A stretch of DNA of 64,000 nucleotides from Armillaria gallica (taxonomy: Eukaryota > Basidiomycota > Agaricomycetes > Agaricales > Physalacriaceae), in the NCBI GenBank assembly GCA_037576215.1, contig JBANDB010000008.1, forward strand, positions 4,092,001-4,156,000. The letters are read 5' to 3'. This document shows positions 1 through 10,849 of the stretch, piece after piece. The position numbers and the translations under genes were made by a program. Numbering within the stretch: the first letter of the stretch is position 1; every line of letters starts with the position of its first letter. The notes under the pieces are model-generated. The model saw nothing but the letters and a program-made list of their open reading frames with translations, was not told the origin of the DNA and made no database searches.

Positions 1-331
1 TGAATGCTGCCTTTACTCTCTCAAGGAACATCCTCTTCTGCTCTTCCGACAAATCTAGGGACATGGTCGAGGGTTGACGCTTGGCTGTCAGATATAGATA
101 TGTGGATGTGGGCCAGAGGTGGCTGAAGTGGGACATCATTAGTAATGGTGGGTTGGTGATTGTACTGATTAATGTAAGGGAGAAGGAATTATCTGCGAGA
201 TCATACTGCTAGTATGATGGCTGCTCCAAACAGGGCACTGCTTATGCCTATGAAGGTACTGAAAAGGATTTTGTCGAGAGTGCTAGTCATGAAGGTTCCG
301 GTGAGGGAGCAGTAAGAAGCTTCGAGCTAAT
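1..331 (-). mobile_element. 5' internal start of an LTR-A retroelement, truncated by the window edge
   Basis: Read on the minus strand, LTR-A copy 1 ends near 332 and is followed by about 265 nt of non-coding leader and then an ATG at 64-62. From there 21 codons stay open to the window edge (beginning MSLDLSEEQK), as expected of a gag start. No obvious TGG-type tRNA primer site follows the LTR. The layout LTR, leader, ATG suggests the left-hand element uses this LTR as its 5' LTR; that is inference, because the rest lies outside the window. Confidence 0.4.
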
Positions 332-727
332 CATTAGACCCAAACTCCAATCCAGAGTAAACAATAGCTGTATCATGTTCAGACAATCACCGATGAGTCT
401 CAAAGTGAAAGGAGATAAGGCTAATGTCTTAGTCTTAGTGAAGAGAATTAAGCGGTAGGAGTTTGGTATGAATAAACTTTAGCTCAAAGCTGGAGAATAT
501 ACAGCAAGAGCTACACTACTTATATACTAAAAGTGAGGGTCTAAATATAAATGTGTGATGAGAGAAAGAAGTAGAAACATGCATAAAAGGAATAGTAGGT
601 GAACAGTAAGTGAACGATTGTTCAGTAGCATTGTGGTGAATGGTCTGGGCACCTAAAGATAAGATGAGTGCTGAAGATAAGATAGATGCTGAGGCGCTTA
701 TGAAGAAAAAGTAAATAAATTGTAACA
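332..727 (-). repeat. LTR-A copy 1 (minus orientation)
   Basis: In reverse complement it begins TGTTACAATTTATTT and ends TTTGGGTCTAA, matching the LTR-A copies at 5847 and 35008 along most of its length. It contains AGATAAG repeats at about 655-690 (GATA-type sites), a TATATA box at 521-526 and the shared block TTTGAGCTAAAGTTTATTCATACC. The sequence to its right lacks the purine tract expected before a 3' LTR, so it may be the 5' LTR of the element to the left rather than the 3' LTR of the Ty3 element to the right. Confidence 0.8.
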
Positions 728-1005
728 GATATGTTGCTTTGGCATACTTACCTCTCAGTCCTGACATGCCTCTACATCTTAGAGGATCGCAAAATGCATC
801 TGAAGCAGAAAAGGCCATGCTTGGTGGAGAGCTCCAAACTACAGGTTGAAGGTTTTATTTAAGGTATGTTTGCTGCTTTAATCAAGCATCATCTATTCAT
901 GAATAGCCAATGGAATCAGGTAGCAATAGAAATCTAGCAAAGAAAAAGACCACCAAAAAGATAGCCTAGAAAAGTATGTCATATATCCATTCACTTGTAC
1001 TTTGG

Positions 1006-1389
1006 CTAAACAATTTGGTAGCTGTACAACTGAAAGGACAGTGTGTACGCTGATGCTCCTTTCTTTGCAATAATCGCGAAGGGGCCTGTTCGTTTGTCTG
1101 CAAGTTTTTTCTTTGGTCGTGGGAGATTGAGGTTGATTGTATCAAGCCAAACCTTGTCTCCTACTTTATACTCGACTGCAGGTCGCTTTTTCTTGTTGTA
1201 CTGGGCTTTCATCTGGTCGGCGGCTTTCTTGAGTGATCGTTTTGCTTCAGCATGTATCTTTTGCATCTGCAAGATGAATGTAGTCAAGGCGAGGGTGTGG
1301 AAAGGTGCTTGGGGTTTGGCTCCTGGTTGGACGTTGGCATTATAGCCATAGTGCAGTTGTTGTGAGCGAACACCGCGAGTGAGAGCCAT
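1006..1389 (-). pseudogene. Integrase C-terminal module of Ty3 element 1
   Basis: The 127-codon open stretch continues the integrase after a frameshift near 1390-1410. It includes a basic helix (KRSLKKAADQMKAQYNKKKRP), the VGDKVWLDT strand, and GPFAII...GASAYTL, which is the GPY/F module that follows the catalytic core in Ty3 integrases. The frame then runs out at a stop, before any chromodomain; sequence further left shows no chromodomain that I can recognise. Known for the family: this module helps DNA binding and multimerisation. It is a remnant, not an independent gene. Confidence 0.8.
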
Positions 1390-1454
1390 TCTACCCAGTT
1401 GTTCTGGAGATGGTTGACAAAGATGCGAAGGTATTTTTCAACCTCCTGGTTGAC

Positions 1455-3680
1455 TCATTCCGTCTGTCCATCTGTCTGTGGGTGGTATGCTGTGGATACG
1501 TTCATCTTGATCTGGAGTAGGTTGTAGAGGTCTTGCATAAATTTGGAGACGAACACGGTGCCTCGGTCAGAGATGACTACTTGGGGCATTCTGTGTTTGG
1601 CATAAACTTCGTCACATAGGATCTTGGCCCACCCTTCCGATGTCATCTTGGTGGTACATGCAATAGGTATGATCTCCTTTGAGAAGCAATCAACGATCAT
1701 TAAGATTGCATTGTATCCCTTGCACATTGGTAGACCAGTGACCATATCGACAGAGATGTGGGTCCATGGTCAGGAGGGAATGGTATTAGGATGAAGTGGT
1801 GCCGCCTTTGCCTGAGTGCTTGACTTGGTTCGTTGGCACGTTTCGCAAGTGTGGATGTAGGCCTCTATGTCCTTCTTGATCCTGGGCCACCAGTATTCTC
1901 GTAAGACAAGTTCTTTGGTCTTTTCAATGCCAGGGTGTCTCGCCGTGATGTGGTCATGAAATACCGCGATAATTTCCCCTCACAATGCATGATCTTGGGG
2001 AACATAGATTCAGGAATCGTAATAGATTAACCCGTTTTCTAGTTTCATTCCTCGATCATGGTTGAGGGACGTGGAGATATTTTTGTCCCATTGGTGGTGG
2101 TCGAGCATGGCTTGTTTGATTTTGGTATGAACTTCCTCAGTGGTGGGCATGACCATTGCTTGGAAGTGTTCAGGTTTGAGGACTATAACCTCATTGTTCT
2201 CCTCCTTGCCTTGTTTGTGATCTGCTCTGTGACTAAGTAGGTCGGCTTTCTTGTTTGCGGTTCCCGGTTTATGGTGGAGGGAGAAGTGGTATTCCACCAG
2301 TTCTGTTACCCAGCAAGCTTGTCGCCGGTTCAGTTTCTGGGGCTTTCAGAAATACTGGAGATTCTGATGATCTGTCCAGATTTTGAAATCTTCGGCCGCC
2401 CCCATCAGGTAGTGTTGCCATTCGTCAAGCGCGAGCATAATTGCGAGCAGTTCTTTGTCATAAATTTCGTAATTTCAATTTGTAATTGTGAGGGACTTGG
2501 ATAGGAAGGCGACTGGGCGCCATTTTCCATCCTGTTCCTGCAACAATACAGCACCTATTGCTCCTTCGCTGGCATCCACCTCAACATGGAACTTGCCTCT
2601 CTCCATTGGTATGGCCAGTACCACCTCTTCAGCCAATAGCCTCTTTAGTTCCTTGAACGTGCCTTGTTGTGCTGCTCCCCATTTCCATGGATCATTCCCC
2701 GTTAACTGTGTCATGGGCTTGATGACTTGGCTGTATCCTCTGATGAAGCATCGGTAGAAGTTGGTAAAGCCTAGGAACGACTGCAACTGCTGTTTCTTTG
2801 TCAGTACTGGCCACTCTGCGATACCTTGGATCTTGACCAGGTCCATGTGAATGCTTCCCTCGCTGATGATGACTCCAAGGTATTCCGTCTCCAAAGTCTC
2901 GAACTCACATTTCTCTGCTTTAAGGAATAGCTTGTTCTTTCATAGGATTTTTAGAACCTCACACATGATGCAGCGATGCTCTTCCTTGGTTTTGGACATG
3001 ATTAGGATATTGTCAAGATAGACAGTGACGGTGCCTGATGCGATGAGATTTTTGAAGATGTCATTCATCCATTGGAAGGTTGCAGGGGAATTGGTCAGTC
3101 TGAAGAATATAACTGTGGACTCAAACAAGCCTCGGTTGATTCTGAATGCTGCTTTCTACTCGTCGCCACTCTTGATGCATACATTATTATATCCCCATCA
3201 AACATCGAGTTTGGAGAAATACTTGGTGCCTTGCAACTTGTCCATCAGCTCCGAGATGAGAGGAAGCGGGTAACAGTTTTTAATTGTCATCTTGTTGAGC
3301 TTGCGATAATCTTGTACTGGTCGCAGCTTGCCATCTTTCTTTTTGATGAAGAAGAAGGGCGAGGCCATGGGTGACTTGGAGGGTCGTATTTGCCCACTTG
3401 AGAGGTTCTTGTCTAAGAACTTGTTGAGCTCCGCCTGTTCACTTTGATTGAGAGGATAGACCTTGCAATCAAGGTTGGTGCTGGCATTTGGAATTAGTTC
3501 GATGGTGTGGTCCCATGTCTTTGGTTCAAGGAGTTTATCGAAATTATCTTTGTCGAATAGATCATTGAAATCTCTGCACCAGTCTGGGACCATTTCTTCG
3601 AACGTCTTGGTCTTCTTGTCTGCGCTAGCCTTGGCTGCGAGGTCATTTGCATGATGAGTGCATATGAGAATGGCCTGCAT
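1455..3680 (-). pseudogene. pol: Reverse transcriptase - RNase H - integrase of Ty3 element 1
   Basis: One frame runs from 3680 to 1455 with scattered stops. Visible in order: the RT entry (KDGKLRPVQDYRKLN, LPLISELMDKL, YFSKLDV), the palm motif as YLDN at about 3000-3020 instead of YLDD, RT thumb (FLGFTNFYRCFI), RNase H ([28 protein letters not shown]), the HHCC finger near 1830-1960 and the integrase core (IVDCFSK, ISDRGTVF, HPQTDGQTE). The loss of the second palm aspartate should abolish polymerase activity. The frame ends at TGA 1457-1455, where ERVNQEVEKY would be usual, fitting CGA to TGA. Confidence 0.92.
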
Positions 3681-3828
3681 GAAGTCTGGCCAGGATGGTC
3701 TCTCCTTCCTCTAGCTCCTCATCCCACTTGTCGTCAGGATCTGTGTCAGGTAACACGAATGGGTTTTTATGGCATTCACATTGCGCAAATGTTAATGCTC
3801 CTGATTTCAAATTGATGATCGGATTGTG

Positions 3829-4482
3829 TCAGGCTAACCAATCATGACCGAGGAAGATCTGTTTGTCACCAAGTTCCATGATGGCTAGATCTATTCGCTC
3901 CGCATGACCTCCAATTATGAGGCGGATCTCAGTGTACTTGGTAATTGATCCTCCTTGATTGTGTGATCCATCGGCATTATAAACTGGGATTGGTGCGGCA
4001 GTGGCATGAGTCGGGATGTTGGGTTGCTTGACGAAGCTTTGGTTGATGGCGCTACTGGTGCATCCACTGTCTACCAATGTGGAGGTTGAGATTCAGGTGA
4101 CGTTCTCCAGAGTCTCGATTTGGACATTGATGGCTAGGTCCTTCCCCTTCCCGCTTAGCTTGCTGATGTAGAGCTTTGGTTGTAGCAGCTCTTTAAGCCA
4201 CCAGAGTGTGTTGATGTGCTCCATCTTTTGCATTCCTTCGATCATTTCATCAACAACTTCATTCACATGTGTCTTGTGAATCCAATTCTTCAAGATTGCC
4301 TTTGCTTCTGACTCTGTTTTTGCTTCTACTATTCTGCATAAGGTCCACTCAGCTCCAAAGGGTTTGAGCCAAGCATGCAGGGCCTCTCTAGCCTTTGTGT
4401 CGACCCATGAGGGCTCGACTACCATTGGTGAGGTCACCGCTATTTCTATAGAGGGTGTTAATTTAGCATTCTTGTTCATCAT
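3829..4482 (-). pseudogene. Gag-pol linker and aspartic protease of Ty3 element 1
   Basis: Two open stretches share one frame and are separated by one TGA at about 4093. The first (4482-4093) is a helical linker seen between gag and protease in related elements (LHAWLKPFGAEWT, DEMIEGMQKM). The second (4077-3829) holds the retropepsin active site LVDSGCTSSAI, the flap region and GDKQIFLGHDWL. The catalytic DSG triad is intact. Sequence 4500-4860 joins it to gag and stays open in another frame as a low-complexity, proline- and serine-rich spacer. Confidence 0.82.
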
Positions 4483-4860
4483 GCCAGAGGAGGTTTCGCC
4501 GAAGCTATTCCCTCATAACTCCCTGCGAGGCAGGGACTCCGTAAAGCCGTTTCACCAGGGGGGGGGCGCTATGCGCTTGTTTCCCTGCCCCATCTGGTCT
4601 AACCGTTATGATGGGTGTCACTATGGTAGGTGACTTGTTGTTCGATGCTTTTGCCTGTAATAGGTTACTTGCTGAACGTTTAGCCGGTAGTTCAACTATC
4701 GCGGCCCTTCCTGTTTGATTCTTGCTTAGCTCCTGGTCAGATTGTGAAGTCGCAGGTATATTCGAATGTGTGGTAGATACTACAGATCTATAAGTACATG
4801 ATATATGTGTGATGGGCATACCAGCTGAAACTAAGTCCTTGGCCGAGTAAGTTGAATCAT

Positions 4861-5660
4861 TTACTCCTTGGTGCTCTCTTTTACCTCCTCGACTGTTGAG
4901 AGGGTTGTTTTTTCCTCTGTTGGATGCTTGTCCCAGTAATAGTTGCATCGGCGCATTGCTTCTTCCCTGGATTTTGGCGCATTGGGGCAGTCACGTTTGA
5001 AGTGCCCGAGCTTGCCGCATCGGAAGCACTTTGCTGCTGCCCTTGCCACGTCGATATCCATTGGCGTGCCGCGTCCCCTGAATGTTGTCCCTGTTGCTGC
5101 CTTCTTCTCGGGGATGCTTGATGGCGCCTGTCCACCCTTCTGGGGTGTGGTTGCCTTTGGCTTGACGTCAACATGCCCAGTCACTTCTGCTCGCTTGAGC
5201 TGCCAGTTATAGTCCATCTGGAGTAGGCGAACCTTCCATCCTTCATAGGTGGTTGGTATCTCTCCATCGGCTGAGTATATTGTGTTTTTACTCGTTTCCC
5301 GGGTGGCCTTTTGACTTGAGTGAGCATGACTTGCTCATTGTCACATACCTCAGTGTAATAGGTGAGTTCTTCGAATTGTTGGAAGAACTGGTCGCTGTCT
5401 CGGTAGTCGACCTGTCTGAGCTTTTCCCACTGAGCACGCTTGATCTGCATGTCGGCATCCTTCCAGAATCTCACCCTGAGCTCCGATTTGAAGTCTTCGT
5501 ACGAGGGGTATAATTGTTGCCTGTCAGGGCTTTTGCCAACAACCCTTGAGCATAGCTTCCACCGCTTTTCAGCATCTTCACTGAGTTGCGAGACGTAGAA
5601 GATTACTTTAGCTGATGAACTCATCAATGAGTACCTCGCCAAGCACATAGATATGGTCAA
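4861..5660 (-). pseudogene. gag: Gag with CCHC zinc knuckle of Ty3 element 1
   Basis: Two overlapping stretches (5660-5181 and 5217-4861) in different frames make one gag. The first has the capsid-like block with LYPSYEDFKSELRVRFW and DQFFQQFEELTYYTEV. The second has the nucleocapsid knuckle CFRCGKLGHFKRDC (C-x2-C-x4-H-x4-C) followed by REEAMRRCNYYWDKHP, a block that recurs in mushroom Ty3 gags. A frameshift near 5200 separates them. The N-terminus is missing: sequence beyond about 5640 reads more sensibly on the other strand, so gag is cut there. Confidence 0.85.
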
Positions 5661-5846
5661 CAGCAGGCAAGCAGACTGGCAATCCTACACAGATCCAAGG
5701 ATGGGGAAAAAGGTGTGGTACAACCAAGAGCAACTTTGAGACCTATTCAGTGGCAATGACAACCCTTCAACATATACGAAATCGCTGTTCGAACCGACGA
5801 GCATACCATAACAGCAGTCAGGACACCTGCCTTAATGAGGGGGTCA
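5600..5846 (+). other. Plus-strand 3' end of an LTR-A element with polypurine tract
   Basis: On the plus strand this reads as a stop-broken coding tail (ADELINEYLAKHIDMVNSR, MGKKVWYNQEQL) that ends in GAGGGGGTCA directly before TGTTAC of LTR-A copy 2. A purine run (5837-5843) encoding GGHV just before the LTR is typical of the 3' end of Ty3 internal regions. It therefore belongs to a plus-oriented LTR-A element, joined back to back with the minus-oriented gag to its left. The exact joint is not visible. Confidence 0.4.
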
Positions 5847-7188
5847 TGTTACAATTTATTCATTTTCTTTACCTAAGTGCCTCTTATCTTATCTTATCTT
5901 CAGCACTTATCTTATCTTATCCTTAGATACACAACTCCATGGAGCCTTCACATCGCAATACAGTCATACTCAGCCACTGTGTACTTTTACACACATCGCC
6001 CTCAGTATTACGACCCTCACTTGGTCACCATGTACTTGACCGCTGTGCTGCACCACATCTATGTGTGCACCAAACTTTAGCTTTCACCTTGATACAGCAA
6101 CTAGGTGCTATGCTACAACTACTTTCACTCACTGCTCCTCCAGTCGCACTTTCCTACTATTCAAAAATGGAATTCCTGCAGAATCTGCCTGGGCAACTGC
6201 CCATCTGCTTTGTGTCTGCCAAGCGATGTGTTGTCCGCCTGGCCATATGCTATCTACCATGAAACCATCTCGTTTCATGGGAATTTGACTAGCCTAGGCC
6301 CCAGGAGCTGACAGCTATCAACCTGAAGCGCCTGCATGAGTGGATGGCAGAAGGTTCATTCTTGAAGAGTGGACAAATTGACTGACAGCAGATAGCCATA
6401 TATGGCTATTCTCGAGCCAGACCAGATGAGGAAGGTGTTGCAGAGTACGCTCAATGATGCTGGAGTAGCTCATGCAGTGGATTTCAGTGCGACAGCTTAT
6501 GTCAAATATTAGCTTTTGAAGATACATTCAGAGCTATTGGAGCGGGCAGGAGCAGAAGCAGGGAGCTGGACTCAGATCCGCTACTATATAAGCATGCATA
6601 ATGTACTTAGAAAATCAGTTAATCTCACTTGCTCATAGCACACTAAGGGAATAAATTTCCGCTACTCTCCTAAGCATATCTAGCCACCTCTGAGCCTAGC
6701 ATTGCAAACGGATTGCCAAGAATTCTCCTTTTCTCTCGCTATCTTCACACAACTGCTCTCAGTTTAGCATCCTAAGCAGACACTTGGACTACTTCTTTCT
6801 ATTGTATCTGCAGATGGAGCGGATTCTATCAGATCCCTTCAGAGTGGGTGGTAACCCTCCTTGTGTATACAAAAGATCTTGCAGACACAGACGCGACTTT
6901 CTCTTACCAGAGAGTTTGCTAGCCTTACACCATGTGGTCACTGTGTTCTTACTTTCTCTTTCCTACATGGTGCCCTTATTATTCAGACTCCCATTTCTAG
7001 TATATAAGTAGTGTACTCAAAGCTGTATATTCCCTAGCTTTGAGCTAATATTTATTCATACCAAAACACATTCATTCTCGCTAAGCGCTAAAGCGTTAGT
7101 CTTGATCTCCTTTCTTCATGAGACCTTCAGTGATTGTACGAACACAATACAGCTGTTGTTTACTCTTGATTGGAGTTTGGGTCTTACA
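5847..7188 (+). repeat. LTR-A copy 2, split by LTR-B
   Basis: Starts TGTTACAATTTATTC and ends TTGGGTCTTACA. The two ends match LTR-A copies 1 and 3; the middle (6031-6929) is a different LTR. GATA-type repeats (TTATC in series) lie at about 5885-5927 and a TATATAAG box near 7000-7010. The left and right pieces overlap by roughly 50 bp of LTR-A sequence (both contain a version of CACTGTGT..CTT), so the split is not a perfectly simple insertion. Confidence 0.8.
6031..6929 (+). repeat. Solo LTR-B copy 1, nested in LTR-A
   Basis: About 899 bp between two copies of CACCATG (6026-6032 and 6928-6934), which would contain a 5-bp target duplication. It begins TGTACTTGACCGCTGTG and ends GCTAGCCTTACA. 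Its two ends (6031-6135 and about 6540-6929) match LTR-B copy 2 at 19697-20084 in reverse complement; copy 2 lacks the middle of about 400 bp. It has a TATATAAG box near 6590. No LTR-B internal region adjoins it, so it is a solo LTR. Confidence 0.72.
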
Positions 7189-7389
7189 CAAAGGATAGCA
7201 GTTGAAACACTGACAATGTATGGTCCTTTTATATTGAGAAGGTGATCACTATATGTGTAAGCTCTGTCAGTAAGTAGCTTTTCTTAAGATATACTTTCAC
7301 ATTCGAATTTCACTTGCTAGCAGGGGCAACAAATGCAAGAATAATAGCAAAGATAAGATATACAATATCAAAACTGGTATAACAGGTCT

Positions 7390-9130
7390 ATGATATCACC
7401 TCATCAAGGATCACTTGTGGCTCTGGGTATCCACATGTGATAAAATGGGGGTATTAGTCAAAGGTGCAGGAATCAGAGCTGCTAAAAGGTTCCAGTGTGA
7501 AAACAGTACCTATGAAGCATTTGCTGATGCAATTGTTGAATGGATAATTGCAGATAACTAGGTATGAGTCTTTAAGTTCTCTTTATGCTTTTCATCTATT
7601 GAATAGTCCCTCTTACTAGTCTATCAATGTGATCAAATGTCTGCAGCTATAATGGATCTTTCTCATGCTCTGAGAAGACCTTAGTGACTTTGATATTTCT
7701 CCTCATACATACATTCAGAAGTGTGTTATTGAGACATGGGGGCAGTATATTGCTATGCTTAAGAGTGAGATAGATGTGAGTCTATTTCTATCTGCTATGC
7801 TTTAATGTATGTGTTTCACATTCATATTTATTTTTAGTCATCTCTTGGCCATGTCTTGCTAACAATAGACCTATCGACCGATCTCAATCTTGTCAATTTC
7901 ATGACAGTTACAGGATGGAAGCAGTTGGGACAAATGCAGATGGTCTGAGAATGATATGCCTCTGCTCTGATCTCATTAGCTACTGCAACATTCCAGGTCG
8001 CTATGATGGCAATCACTTAGCAGTAGCTTTCCTTTATATCACTGACCATGTTGGAATCACAAGTAAACTTCCTAATCATCAATTAAAGGTTCATATATCT
8101 ATTTTCTAGCTTTGAATATCATTTGCATGTGAATATGACAGCTTAGTTGAATTACTATGGACAATGCCGCAAATAATAGCACATTCATGACATTGCTTCA
8201 GCATGACCTTTAGTGTTGGGGATATATATTTGTTGCTGTGAGACAAAGAATACAGTGCAGTTGCTTGTTTCTATTTCCAGTCTGACTGCTAAAATGACTT
8301 CTATGCCAGATGTTTTGTATATATCATTAATCTTGCCTGCAAGGATGTAATTTCTGCAGTAACAGCACTAGACACAGTGCTATTTTCAGGTTAGCTTGAT
8401 GTATCAAGTATTATTTATTAGATTCACAAACTATTTCTGCTAAATACATTTATAGATCCATGTTTCATCATTGCAGTGAAGGCAGAAAAGTGACAACAAC
8501 AGGACTTTCAGAAGGCACAATCAGTGGAGAAGTCTGTGAAATTGAAGGCAAGCAGCCAGTGAAAACATGTCAAGTCCTACTCAAGGTAACCCCACTGCAG
8601 TAGTCTGTTTTTAGATTTATTTTATGTATTGTTTTCTATGTTGTCCACTCATATTTGTATTCATTTGCATTTGTTGTTTTCTTTAATACTGGATGTCAAA
8701 TATAATATACTGTCTAGTTCCAGAATGTAGGATACTGGCTCTTCATCTGCAGCTTGGTCTTAGTCATACAATTTCACATAATAATCATCTCATTGAGAAA
8801 GAAATCATATCGGTCAGCACACATTTCACAGCAAATGCTTATCTGCTCTGCAATAAACATATTAAACCACCAGCCTTTTCCATCCTTTCCACAAAGCTCT
8901 GAAAATGCAATTGGATTGCAATTTTGTTAGCAGAACGTATCAGTTTTCAAGTGCTTGCAATTGAAATGGAAGACATCAACAGATAGACCAACATTCTTCC
9001 ATACAGGATCATTCTTGACATGCTTCACAAGCTGACAGTTATTGTCAAAAATAACATGGTTGAGCATTTTATGGTTATGGTAGGTTCACTTGATGAACTC
9101 TTACAGTAATATGGATAAGCTTTCTTAAAC
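7390..9130 (+). pseudogene. hAT transposase remnant 1, N-terminal and central part
   Basis: Plus-strand fragments in several frames resemble a hAT transposase: an N-terminal block ending EAFADAIVEWIIADN (7510-7560), the DLSTDLNLVNFMTVTGWK region (about 7870-7920) that fits the first catalytic-domain block, and DNAANNSTFMTLLQHD (8160-8210), the D-N-A-x-N-N motif of basidiomycete hAT transposases. Candidate introns begin with GTATG or GTAAG. The gene is heavily broken; about 9000-9130 may still be hAT. Its C-terminus is the separate fragment at 10850-11403, beyond a minus-strand insertion. Confidence 0.6.
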
Positions 9131-9135
9131 ATAAT

Positions 9136-10400
9136 TTAAAACCAAACCACAATGGAAGCTATTGCCTCTACACTATAGAATGTCTCTTGTGCTATGATCA
9201 TTCCACAGGATGTAATTAAAAACTGCTCATTGTGCATCTGTGCATGGCCAAACTGTGCCCTGAGGTGCTTTCCTTGCTTGTTCTTTCCCTTGTTAGTTAA
9301 GCTCATGTTGGTACTAGGGAGATAAACCACCCTATCAGTCATCTTGTATTCCTCCTCTTCATCCTCAGCAGTGATATCTTTATCATCACTCTCAGTTGGT
9401 TCCTGTTCCTGCATTTGAAATGAGAGAGCTGTTGGGATATGCCATTGCAGTCTTTGATTGAGCAGACATTGATTAGATTGTTGTGCTGTTTGCAAAACCG
9501 ACGCTTGGTACTTTAGAGTGGTATCTGACAATTATGAACATGATAACATGATCTCCTCATAATATTTCCATTGCAGACAACTAAAGAAACAGTCTTTCCA
9601 GCCAAAGTAAAAACATAAAAGACAGAGAAGACAGAGTAATGAAAGACTAATGCTTATTCTCCATTGGAAGATATGTCCTAATAAACTTGTTGCATCTGTG
9701 TCAAAACTCATACTGGTCAAACAGTTTGATGTGATGATTCCATGCTCACATGGGTTTCGTGAAGTGTTTCTTGCAATGCCCAGAATATGGTACTGAGAGA
9801 GTAACTCCCTGTTCTACACTGTCCTCCCAGAGAGACAAAAGAATAATGGTATTGTAGGTGTGACAATGACTTAAATGAGCACCAATTATCTAGTTCAAGG
9901 GAAGATCAAGAGCTTTGCAGTGTGTCACAAAATAGATGTTTATGCAGTTGAAGGCAGATACCCTGGATATGATATGACTGTTATTAGTGTTGATTCCAGA
10001 GGTACAAGTCAATATACTTACCAGGCAAGGTTCATATTCAATCTCCATGATTCTATCAATTGCCTTTCAGCATAATAATGCCCCCCAATTTGAAGAACAT
10101 CAGGGATGTTACCATAATAGCTATGTGTTCCTTGTTGTATGCAGTATTCGTGATAGTAGATAGTGCCACATGTATTACATGTAAAATGGATAGCACAAAC
10201 AGGAACAAGGCCACAGTCAATGGTGAATAGAAGTGCCTGGCATTGGACTGTACTTTGCAGCTTGATTTCATTTCCAATATGAGAGCATAGGGCATTTGTA
10301 CATGGGCAGATGGGTGGATAGAGACTCTGGGGCAACACTATGACAGGCCAATGAGTAAATTATGAAAAGGATACTTCTAGAATACACACCAAACCTATAT
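9136..10400 (-). pseudogene. CxC5/CxC6-like KDZ-associated gene fragment
   Basis: Two minus-strand open stretches belong to one gene. The upstream one (10338-10018) has CPCTNALCSH, ALLFTIDCGLVPV, FTCNTCGTIYYHEYC and YYGNIPDVLQIG, a cysteine pattern I recall from the CxC5 and CxC6 clusters found next to KDZ transposases. It ends at a GTAAGT donor near 10017. The downstream one (9531-9136) has GKHLRAQFG, HNEQFLITSCG and AQETFYSVEA, a C-terminal block of the same family. The family is known only by association with KDZ transposons. The fragment interrupts hAT remnant 1 on the opposite strand. Confidence 0.6.
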
Positions 10401-10849
10401 TCATGTCCATACTGTCAAAAGAGAGCCTTAAATGCTAGTATGTTCTTCTGGGAAGTGAGAAACTCATTTTCTATCTAGATAGTATCCTTAAAGATGTCTT
10501 AAAGCATTTGCATCTCATTCGCTTTGATAGCACTTGCTGAGGCTAGAAAATTGACAAAGCTTGAGATCAAATACTGTAGTGGGATGCTAGGTGAGTGACA
10601 AGATGGCTGAAAAAGAAGAATGTTATTCTTGAGGGTCATTGCAATATAAATAAAAAGGATTATCTGAGTTACATTGATGTGAGCTATTGGGTACTCTAGT
10701 AGTTAGCACAAAGGGCAAAAGTGAGTATAGTGGATTTCTATGTGGTGAGACTGAGGGTTGGACTTGTGGTTGGACTTTGAAATAGTTGGATGGGCAGACT
10801 CATCATTCTGGCTCTGTCCTCCATTTACTATGATCTAACTTTGTGAATA

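Larger units (their letters stand above)
728..5660 (-). mobile_element. Ty3/gypsy element 1, decayed internal region (gag to integrase)
   Basis: On the minus strand the order from high to low coordinate is gag with zinc knuckle, linker and aspartic protease, reverse transcriptase, RNase H, integrase with HHCC finger and DDE core, then integrase C-terminal module. This is the Ty3/gypsy order. All frames are broken by a few stops and shifts, but long stretches remain in one frame (3680 down to 1455), so decay is moderate. The last 278 nt (728-1005) have no recognisable coding sense. No matching pair of same-orientation LTRs brackets it: the left LTR-A is in minus orientation, the right one in plus. 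Confidence 0.85.

Noticed and set aside
516..818. A 100-codon minus-strand frame
   Set aside because: It runs across the border of LTR-A copy 1 and has no family resemblance.
332..5846. A complete Ty3 element bounded by LTR-A on both sides
   Set aside because: The two LTR-A copies are in opposite orientation, and only the right one has a polypurine tract next to it.
5885..5927. A microsatellite of TTATC units
   Set aside because: The units are few and imperfect, and the same GATA words recur at the same place in three LTR copies, so they look like inherited LTR sites rather than a random satellite.
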